64,000 nucleotides of DNA from Flammeovirgaceae bacterium SG7u.111 (GTDB taxonomy: Bacteria > Bacteroidota > Bacteroidia > Cytophagales > Flammeovirgaceae), in contig CP139021.1 of assembly GCA_034044135.1 (NCBI GenBank), positions 5,595,635 to 5,659,634 of the forward strand, written 5' to 3'. The notes below the pieces were generated by a model. The model was not told the DNA's origin. It ran no database searches and saw only the letters and a program-made list of their open reading frames with translations. Every line of letters starts with the position of its first letter. The stretch's first letter is position 1. Of this stretch, positions 56,201 to 63,300 are shown one piece after another. Position numbers and translations under genes: made by a program.

Positions 56201-56457
56201 AAAGTGGTGGTAAGCGCACCAGCCGACAATGAACCGTGGATGGCTCCAGCGGCTCCTGCCTCAGACTGCATCTGAACTACAGATAGCTTTTCTCCAAAAA
56301 TATTTTTCCTGCCGACAGCGGCCCAGGCGTCAGCCTTTTCGCCCATGTCTGATGACGGAGTGATTGGGTAAATAGCAGCTACTTCACTGAAAGCATACGC
56401 CACGTGAGTAGTCGCCGTGTTACCGTCACAAGTCACAAATTTCTTTTCTTTTCCCAT
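53242..56457 (-). CDS. nifJ: Single-chain pyruvate:flavodoxin/ferredoxin oxidoreductase lacking the 8Fe ferredoxin domain
   Basis: 1071 residues from the ATG at 56457 (GKEKKFVTCDGN); related enzymes have about 1170-1230. Domain I has YPITPSSDMGEKADAW near 30; the CoA-binding part has CKFWGYGSDGTVSANKN; domain VI has the TPP motif GGDGWAYDIGFSGLDHV and NTGGQASKATPRG. Proximal [4Fe-4S] ligands are C707, C710, C735 and C974, with the same 3 and 25 spacing as the structurally known family. The region that normally carries two CxxCxxCxxxCP motifs is replaced by about 40 residues without cysteine (PTGTKKFERKGKAGNPTKWV to FEHPGC). Only one cluster is therefore predicted. Oxidises pyruvate to acetyl-CoA and CO2; partner is probably the flavodoxin encoded downstream. 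Confidence 0.92.
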   Translation of the reverse strand: MGKEKKFVTCDGNTATTHVAYAFSEVAAIYPITPSSDMGEKADAWAAVGRKNIFGEKLSVVQMQSEAGAAGAIHGSLSAGALTTTFTASQGLLLMIPNMYKIAGEMMPTVFHVSARSIAAQSLSIFGDHSDVMSVRMTGFCMLSSANVQEAQDMAAIAHLSTLEAKIPFLHFFDGFRTSHSIQKIEEVDYETLKSMVNVEAIENFRKEGLRPEDPVCKVGAQNPDVYFQGRETVNKYYEATPAIVKKYMEMYAEKTGRKYELFEYVGAPDAEKIIIAMGSAVETIDETLEYMLAKGEKVGVLKVRLYRPFSVADFVDKIPASVKKIAVLDRTKEPGSIGEPLYMDTVTALQDRNDVKIIGGRYGLSSKEFTPSMVKAVFDHLDNDGWHDFTVGIEDDVTHKSIEVKEQLDTEAEDVVRCKFWGYGSDGTVSANKNSIKIIGEGTDMYVQGYFEYDSNKSGGYTISHLRFGNDKIRSEYLLNNSNFIALHRAQYIGKYDILEGIVEGGTFLINTSKKPEAVFDMFTEDMQKTIKEKNIKVYAVDASKIAKSVGLGNRINTVMQTAFFKLSGVLPEKDAIEMIKKYVEKQFLRKGREIVEMNWNAIDAASDGVKEVTIPESTEKSGKMQEVVPAGLGAWADEVMEPVLRLKGDQVKVSQMPLNGAVPTGTKKFERKGKAGNPTKWVEKLEFVDFDIQVTDPYFEHPGCCLGCGETPYIHMLTQMFGDRMIIANATGCTSIYGGTFPSIPYTKDANGRGPAWANSLFEDNAEYGFGMRLAVDANRVQLAHNVDAILAEGTTAELTEGLVNAKKLWNEVTKEAKENAEKIKAALPAAQKEASETLKPIIRKTIELQDYFIEKSIWIFGGDGWAYDIGFSGLDHVMASDRNVNVLVLDTEVYSNTGGQASKATPRGSVAKFAADGKKTGKKNLGLMMSTYGNAYVASVNLGMNRDQAALAMVEAEKHEGPSVVIAYSPCIAHGYDMKFAKKQSEKATMSGYWPIYRYNPALADKPFIWETEEIAADFRDYVGNEIRYRTLQRSNPEEAERLIELAIKDNERRFSDLKHLGAVEEAE

Positions 56458-57073
56458 CTTAAAAAATTGTTTATAGATATGTATGTTAATAAGCTCATGA
56501 GATTCAAACAAGGAGGGTTTGAACCAATGCCGTGAAATTACAAGGCATGATCTTGATTAGGTATGAGCCTTATCATTTCAGCCTAATGACTTATATCACG
56601 TTTCAATTGCAAAACTTCAAAAAAATAAGACTATTAAAAAACTACATATCAGCATGTTATGAAATTTAAAACGTTTACTAAAAAGATAAAACCAAGCTAG
56701 TTTGCTAACCAATTTTTGAAGTAAAGCATCTAATTTTCAAGTATTTTCACCCAATAACTCGACTACTTTTGCCAGGACATATTCTTGAATTATGGTGTAA
56801 ATATGTACTTGTCATTTTTTCCTACCCAAATAGTTGATGTTTAACCTAGGAGCCCTTTTGTTCTAAATAAATGTTAAAAAAGCAAAAAGTATTCAAATTG
56901 TTACATGAAACAATACTCCTTATTAGTTTCGGAAAACCAACTACTTATATCACTTACCATCAAAAAAGCATTATAAATACACTACACTGAACGGCGTGGT
57001 TTTTTCTGTTTATATAACTACACGGAATAACACTAAAAAACTTTCAAAAACACAGAAAACTAAACCTACTGCA
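56458..57073. other. Long divergent intergenic region
   Basis: 616 AT-rich bases between the pyruvate oxidoreductase and a rightward hypothetical gene. No frame, RNA gene or clear consensus promoter is visible; it must contain both 5' regions. Confidence 0.45.
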
Positions 57074-57706
57074 ATGAACAACACACTACTTTCCACTACT
57101 TTTATATTTTTTTCACTTTTGATGTTTGGTACACAAACAGCACAAAGCCAAACATATGCTAGCTCCACTCCTATTTCGGATAATGGAATTCCAAAAACTA
57201 TCAGGCTAGAATGGGATAGAGACAACAATACTGGTAGCTTGCCTTCTAACAACCAAATAGCGTATAAGCTTCTGTCGGCTGCAGCTAAGGGTAAAATCAA
57301 TACTTATTGGTCTGGCGATTTGAATATTCAAATGACTAGCCAAGAACTTTTTCAAAAGGTTAATGACCTTATTAATAGCTACCAAATGGAGAACAAGACC
57401 TCTTCAAGAAGTTTTTCTACTTCTGCTATTACAAACCTGACTGGTTTTGATAATTTGGAGAGCTTTGAGAAGTTTTGTGATGAGCTTCATTTTACACTTA
57501 CTGTCGAAAGCACAAGTGTTCACCAATTAAAATCTCTAACTCTGAGCATCAACAGAGAGTCTACTTATAATAATAAGGAGGTAATGTTAGGTACATTTTC
57601 TTTTAGGGAAATGAAAAACACATTGGTAGTAGATATTCCTGATTCGGTTTGGAACAAGTATATCAGCCAAATGAAATCTGATTTACAAAGATCGTCTATG
57701 GATTAA
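57074..57706 (+). CDS. Secreted hypothetical protein
   Basis: 210 residues from the ATG at 57074, chosen because it begins a signal peptide (LLSTTFIFFSLLMFGTQTA, cleavage near AQSQ-TY); the frame is open 26 codons further upstream. The mature part has an early IPKTIRLEWDRDNNTGSLPS, a helix with TSQELFQKVNDLINSY and a final TLVVDIPDSVWNKYISQM. I know no domain with this order. It may be an envelope protein; followed by a strong terminator. Confidence 0.65.
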   Translation: MNNTLLSTTFIFFSLLMFGTQTAQSQTYASSTPISDNGIPKTIRLEWDRDNNTGSLPSNNQIAYKLLSAAAKGKINTYWSGDLNIQMTSQELFQKVNDLINSYQMENKTSSRSFSTSAITNLTGFDNLESFEKFCDELHFTLTVESTSVHQLKSLTLSINRESTYNNKEVMLGTFSFREMKNTLVVDIPDSVWNKYISQMKSDLQRSSMD

Positions 57707-57749
57707 ATTAGAACAGTGATATTTAGTATAGATAAATTATTTAGGAAGG

Positions 57750-57774
57750 GCTGCTCAATTGGGCAGCTTTTTTT
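57750..57774 (+). terminator. Intrinsic terminator before rpsU
   Basis: Stem GCTGCTC/GGGCAGC with loop AATT, followed by seven T. Confidence 0.85.
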
Positions 57775-57868
57775 GGTAAAAATGAGTACTACAAAGGGGT
57801 TGAATGCAAATAATCTCCCAAATGAATAAAGAATTATAGCAATACTTTTCAATAAAATAAAAAAGAAC

Positions 57869-57876
57869 TAACTTTG
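57869..57876 (+). promoter_or_regulatory. Bacteroidota-type -7 box of rpsU
   Basis: TAACTTTG fits TAnnTTTG, 57 bases before the rpsU ATG. A CTTTTC at 57845-57850 could serve as a poor -33 element. Confidence 0.6.
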
Positions 57877-57921
57877 CAGACCTAAAAAAGGAATCACAAG
57901 AAATTTATTAAGTATATAAAT

Positions 57922-57929
57922 AAAGAGGT
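57922..57929 (+). promoter_or_regulatory. Shine-Dalgarno-like ribosome binding site of rpsU
   Basis: AAAGAGGT, with GAGGT complementary to the 16S 3' end, four bases before the ATG. Almost all other genes in the window lack such a site, as known for Bacteroidota, so this one stands out. Confidence 0.65.
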
Positions 57930-57933
57930 AAAA

Positions 57934-58128
57934 ATGTTAATCATTAAAGTAAAAGACAATGAGTCTGTAGATAGGGCTCTAAAAAGATTCAAAAAGAAAT
58001 TCGAAAAAACAGGCGCTCTTAAAGAGATCAGGTCAAGAGCTTTCTATGAAAAACCTTCTGTTGCTCGTAGAAACCAAAAAATCAAAGCGGCTTACAAACA
58101 AAAAATGTACGCTAACGAGAACTACTAG
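57934..58128 (+). CDS. rpsU: Ribosomal protein bS21
   Basis: 64 residues, highly basic. Typical sequence: [20 protein letters not shown], then [20 protein letters not shown] and a Lys-rich tail. Component of the 30S subunit near the anti-Shine-Dalgarno. In flavobacteria bS21 is known to control its own translation through a Shine-Dalgarno, and the site seen upstream fits this. A strong terminator follows, so xerC is probably transcribed separately. Confidence 0.97.
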   Translation: MLIIKVKDNESVDRALKRFKKKFEKTGALKEIRSRAFYEKPSVARRNQKIKAAYKQKMYANENY

Positions 58129-58181
58129 TTTTCAATTGGTTTTCTGAAAAGAGACTTAGAGCACTTGCTCAAAATATATTT

Positions 58182-58218
58182 CCACCAGACCTTCATTGGT
58201 TTCTGGTGGTTTTTTTTT
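58182..58218 (+). terminator. Intrinsic terminator after rpsU
   Basis: Stem CCACCAGA/TCTGGTGG with a 12-base loop, then nine T. Confidence 0.88.
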
Positions 58219-58388
58219 ATCTTAAACTTCGAAGTAAGTAAATACTTGTATGAGATTAGGCACAAGACTTTCTTAACACAAAAAATAAAATCCGATGAAA
58301 ATCAAGACTTTGCAATATTTCATAAAATAATCTCATACTAAATACTAAATCTTCCGTATAAATAGTATACAAACCGAACCCAATCCAT

Positions 58389-59264
58389 ATGACCAACTCC
58401 TTCTTAAATTATCTTTTATATGAAAAGAGGAGTAGTAAACATACCATAAAGGCTTATGAAACAGATTTGTTGCAATTCGAAGAGTTCTGCCTCTCAAGCC
58501 AGCCAGATATGGCTAAGTTCGATCCCACAAAAGTTCAGTACGATGATATCAGAGCCTGGGTACTGTCTTTACTAGACGAGGGTATTTCCCCCAGATCGAT
58601 CAACAGAAAAATTGCCTCCCTCAATGCTTATTATAGATTCTTGCAAACCAAAAAGGTGATAGCCGATGCTCCATCTAGAAAGATGCAATCGCTCAAAACT
58701 GAAAAAAAGCTTCCCACATTTGTAAGGGAGAATGAGCTTGCTCAGCTTTTTTCGGAAGAACTATTTGCCAACAGCAAAAGCCCCTTAAAAGACAAGTTGA
58801 TAATTGAGCTTCTTTATGGGACTGGTATTAGGCTTTCGGAGTTGATCAACCTTCAGGTTCACGACATTGATTTGGGGAGTAAAAAGCTTAAAGTACTCGG
58901 AAAAAGAGGGAAAGAAAGAATTATTCCGATATACAATAGCTTACAAGAACTGTTGACAAAATATTTACAACAAGCTCAACTAAACGAGGGTTACGTAATA
59001 AGAACTGAAAAGGGGAAAAAAGCCTACCCCGTAATGGTACAGAGGATAGTACAAAAGTACCTTCAACTTGCCACAAGTTCAGAAAAGAAAAGCCCACACG
59101 TTCTCAGACATACATTTGCTACACACTTGCTCGAAAATGGAGCAGAGCTTAACGCTATTAAAGAACTGTTGGGCCATGCAAACCTTTCGGCAACGCAAGT
59201 GTATACGCATAATTCGATAGGTCGGCTCAAGAAAGTTTTTGAGCAAGCACACCCGAAATCATAG
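58389..59264 (+). CDS. xerC: Tyrosine recombinase XerC/XerD type
   Basis: 291 residues. N-terminal SAM-like core-binding domain (about 1-85, YEKRSSKHTIKAYETDLLQF), then the catalytic domain: Arg in YGTGIRLSELINLQ, Lys in LGKRGKERIIPI, HxxR in HVLRHTFATHLL, His in LGHANLSATQVYTH and the nucleophile Tyr in QVYTH. All six residues are in place. Normal length for XerC, which resolves chromosome dimers at dif. Position between rpsU and hpf is the usual Bacteroidota arrangement. Confidence 0.95.
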   Translation: MTNSFLNYLLYEKRSSKHTIKAYETDLLQFEEFCLSSQPDMAKFDPTKVQYDDIRAWVLSLLDEGISPRSINRKIASLNAYYRFLQTKKVIADAPSRKMQSLKTEKKLPTFVRENELAQLFSEELFANSKSPLKDKLIIELLYGTGIRLSELINLQVHDIDLGSKKLKVLGKRGKERIIPIYNSLQELLTKYLQQAQLNEGYVIRTEKGKKAYPVMVQRIVQKYLQLATSSEKKSPHVLRHTFATHLLENGAELNAIKELLGHANLSATQVYTHNSIGRLKKVFEQAHPKS

Positions 59265-59314
59265 AGTGTTGACCTTATTTAAATTAATTGTTCACTTTTA
59301 AAATTTAAAGGTTT

Positions 59315-59620
59315 ATGAAATTACAGATGCATTCGGTTCATTTCACAGCAGATCAGTCGCTGCTTGATTTCATACAAAAGAAGGCAAATAAATTAGATAC
59401 ATTTTTTGACCGAATACAGGATGGCGAGGTGTTTTTGCGCATCGAAAAAGGAAGTCATAGTAGGGAAAACAAGGTCATCGAGATAAAATTAAATATCCCT
59501 GGAACTACACTGTTTTCCAAAGAACTATCTACAAGTTTTGAAGCAGCTACTGATGCTGCAGTAGAATCACTGAGAAGGCAACTAAAAAAACATAAAGAGA
59601 AAATAATCGCTAAGCATTAA
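59315..59620 (+). CDS. hpf: Short ribosome hibernation promoting factor (HPF/RaiA family)
   Basis: 101 residues, the short form without the C-terminal dimerisation domain. MHSVHFTADQSLLDFIQKKANKLDTFFDRI begins the beta-alpha-beta-beta-beta-alpha fold; the basic end SLRRQLKKHKEKIIAKH contacts rRNA in the family. Inactivates ribosomes in stationary phase. 50 bases after xerC, then a strong terminator. Confidence 0.93.
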   Translation: MKLQMHSVHFTADQSLLDFIQKKANKLDTFFDRIQDGEVFLRIEKGSHSRENKVIEIKLNIPGTTLFSKELSTSFEAATDAAVESLRRQLKKHKEKIIAKH

Positions 59621-59647
59621 TCAATAGCTTAATAAGAATAGTTGAAA

Positions 59648-59674
59648 GGTTTCGGGTTTCCGAAACCTTTTTTT
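59648..59674 (+). terminator. Intrinsic terminator after hpf
   Basis: Stem GGTTTCGG/CCGAAACC with loop GTTT, then seven T. Confidence 0.88.
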
Positions 59675-59844
59675 ATATCCGCTACCTGCCTTTTAACTTC
59701 CAACCCTTCAAAATTGAAGAAGAACCTTATATTTGAGCTGAAATTTCAACGTTTCCAGTTTACAAGTATCTCATTGGGGAAATTACTTTGTAACCGAACC
59801 CAATGCTCAAGTTGATACATTCATTCAAAAACAGAATTTTTAAC

Positions 59845-60318
59845 ATGGAATTTAGAAAATTATTTTTTTTGCTTGTAGCCAGTGCAGCCAGCTCTTTGCT
59901 TATGATAAGCACCTTGGCTTATGGGCAGATAGAACAAACAACTTTACCACAAGTACAGCAAGTTCAACAAACCCAACAAGTTCAGCAGCACCCTATTGAT
60001 ATTGAAATTGCCAACTGCTACAGTGTAAAGCCAAATACAATGGGGATACTGGAGTGCGAGATAATGGGATATAACAAGTGGAATGGAGAAATGGAACGAC
60101 TCTATGACCAACTTGCGGCAAGGCTTAACGAAGATGCTAAACTTGTGCTAAAAGACCAGCAACTCGCATGGATGAAATATAGAGACTTGCAGTTCGAGTT
60201 TTTTGAGAAAATCTACGGAGACCGAATTCCTGTATTGGCGGCAAACAGAACGGATGTTATTAGAAAAAGGGCTAAAGAACTTCAAGTTCACCTTGATGCC
60301 ATGAATTCTCAAAAATAA
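59845..60318 (+). CDS. LprI/DUF1311-type secreted protein
   Basis: 157 residues from the ATG at 59845, the start that precedes the signal peptide (FFLLVASAASSLLMISTLAYG). After a Gln-rich linker (QVQQVQQTQQVQQ) comes the DUF1311 (lysozyme inhibitor LprI N-terminal) domain: Cys in IEIANCYSVKPNTMGILECE, then EMERLYDQLAARL and LVLKDQQLAWMKYRDLQFEF. The family contains periplasmic proteins, some inhibiting lysozyme; here the role is only inferred. Faces the large surface-protein gene across a shared terminator. Confidence 0.85.
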   Translation: MEFRKLFFLLVASAASSLLMISTLAYGQIEQTTLPQVQQVQQTQQVQQHPIDIEIANCYSVKPNTMGILECEIMGYNKWNGEMERLYDQLAARLNEDAKLVLKDQQLAWMKYRDLQFEFFEKIYGDRIPVLAANRTDVIRKRAKELQVHLDAMNSQK

Positions 60319-60334
60319 GCTTTAAGCCATAAAA

Positions 60335-60365
60335 AAACTCCAAACTTAAGTTTGGAGTTTTTTTA
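60335..60365. terminator. Bidirectional terminator between converging genes
   Basis: 11-bp stem AAACTCCAAAC/GTTTGGAGTTT with loop TTAA, T-run on both strands. Confidence 0.88.
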
Positions 60366-60385
60366 TGGTCAATGATTTCATCTCA

Positions 60386-63300
60386 TCATTGCTTGACTTC
60401 TATAAAGCCTGTAAGAGGTCTTTCCCCATTGCCAAGCTCTATTACATAGAAATATGTTCCTTCTGGCACAGTACCACTCCCAAGTGATAGACTTCTATTC
60501 GATGAACCATCCCAGAGTACATCTTCGTTGTTATACCCTTCCATTTCAAATACTGTATCTCCCCAACGGTTAAATATTTTCACCTTATTGTAAGGAAAAT
60601 ATTCTATGCCTTCCACTATCCAAGTATCATTTATTCCATCTCCATTAGGAGAAAGACCTTTTTTGGTTACCAGAACTTCGCTCACTGGCACTTCTACAAA
60701 TACAAAAATGGTATCTGTATCACATTTTCCTGTAAGGTCACAAACTTCATAGATCAAATAATCTTGACCTGTAAAGTCCACCCTTGAATCATAAATAACT
60801 ATCCCTTCATCTTCAATCCTCACACTATTCCCACTCATTGGCTCCTCAATAATCCTTACCGAACTTGGGTCTAGGTCTCCATCAGGATCTATATCATTTT
60901 CAGTCACATCAATGAATAATGTGCCGCCTTTTATTACTGAAATAACATCCGAAACAGCTTGTGGAGGATTCGAAACTGTCACAAAAACAGAAGCAGTATC
61001 GCATAGCCCATCAGGGTTACAAATAGCGTATTCAAATACATCTGTTCCATCAAACGTGCTAATTGGAGTATAGACTATTTGCTTATAAGTATTGATACTC
61101 ACACTTCCGTTTGCCGGATTTTTGGAGATGAATAAGCTCAGTCCCAAGCCATCGGGCTCAGTATCGTTTGCCAATACATCAATAATCACCGAGGACCCAT
61201 AAGGAGTAACAGCTTCGTCATTTACCGCAGTAGGATAATTTACCCAAGCCAAGACTGTAATTTCTACAGATGCAGTATCACACAAACCTCCCGTATCACA
61301 AATCTGGTAAGATATTCTATCCAACCCAGCAAAATTATAATTCGGCATATAAACTATCTCTTGATCTGAATTTACCGAAGCACTACCATTTACTGGAGGT
61401 GAAATTATCAGCGTGGTCAGCCCTAAATTGCGAGTATCAATATCATTTGCCTGAACATCTAAAACCAACTCTGTATTTGCTCTCTCAGTAGCCTCGTCAT
61501 TTACGGCTACAGGTCTGTCACTTGGATACAAGGTTATCACTATCAAACTAGTTGTATCACAGAAACCATATTGGTCACATATTGAATAGAACACCTGATC
61601 TGAACCGAAAAACCCATTTTCTGGTGCATAAATTATTTTATCCGTACCCAGCAAACCCGCAGTTCCATTTACAGGGTCGCCCACAATTTGAAGTGTAAGA
61701 GGGTCACCGTCAGGATCTGAATCATTTGCCATTACTTCCACTTCAACAGATCTATTCTGCACTACATAAGCAGTATCTATAACAGCTATTGGAGCTTTAT
61801 TCACCAAGCTAACCGTCACAGTTACTCTCGCTGTATCCAACTCACCTGCGGCATCTACTATGGTATAATCAAAAGCATCTTCACCGTAAAAATCAATATT
61901 TGGAATATATTCAACACTTGATTGGGAAATCACTGAAACAACACCGTTAGATGGATTGGTTAAAATATTTGTAATAAACGATTCACCATCAGGATCGGTA
62001 TCGTTGTCTTGTACATCAAGCTCTACAGATTGGTTCATAAGAGTAAAGCCTTCATCATCAACAGCAATTGGCTTACTATTTAGATTCACCACAGTGATAG
62101 CTACTGTTGCCGTATCACACAAACCATCAGGATCGCAAATTTGATAGGTAAGATTATCTTCACCACTGAAATCTTCATTTGGTGTATAAAGCAAACTATC
62201 TCCATTTGTTACAGATACTAATCCGTTTAGAGGTTTATAAATAATAGCCGTTGTCAATACTTGCCCATCGTCATCACTATCGTTTGCCTGAACATCTATG
62301 TAAGTCGGTGTTTCTTCATTGAGTGTGATGTAATCATTTTCAGCAACTGGCTTAGCTAGTGTTCCTACACCTTCTATTTGAAAAGTGAATGTCCCCTCAT
62401 CTAAATCTGAATTTCCAATTATAATTTGAGCTACTCTCTGCCCAATTGCCGAAGGATTAAACTCTATTTGGAAAACAGTATTTGCCGAAGCCGCAAGTAT
62501 GGTACTTCCAGGCTGCGTTACCACAGTAAAATCACCTTTGTTCAAACCATCGATCTCAATAATTGGTGCTGAAGTAAAAGACAATTCGCCATTACCTGTA
62601 TTTTCAATAGTGAAAGAGTGAACTTTAGTTTCACCCGAAACTTTCATTTCACCAAAGCTTGTGTTGTCAGTAGTTGAAACTACCGTACTCCCATCTACTA
62701 TTTCGACACCATTTCCAGAAACAGCTATTTCGGCATCTACACCTACTCCTTGGAGGGTAAATGAATAAGACGGTTCATTCAAATCATCACTTTCAATAGT
62801 AAGTACCACTTGTTTTATTCCTGCTGATTGTGGGTTAAAGACCACGCTGAACGGAGATATGCCCCCCACAGCAATTGCAGTTGCAGGAAATGTAGTAACA
62901 GAGAAATCAGCAATATCCCCTGAAAGACTTACCACGGGGCTTCCTGTTAAGTTCAGTTGTAAGTTTCCTGCATTGGTGATTTCAAAAGTCCTTTCTAAAG
63001 AGCCGATATCTACCAATATGTTTCCAAAATTAGTTAAGTCATTCACCGAAGGAGTGATGTCCCCATTTACTATTTCACGGCTGTTTCCTTCAACAACTAT
63101 CTCAGGGGTCAAGCCATTTCCTTCTACTTTAAAAGTATAGGTGCCTTCATCTAAGTCATCGTTGATGATAGTGACTAGCGCTTCTCTTATTCCTACATCA
63201 GATGGGCTGAATTTCAATTTAAATGCGCTGTTTAAAGCCACCCCTATAGAAGTACTCGGCAATTCTACAACCTCAAAATCAGTTGCATTAGCCCCTGAAA

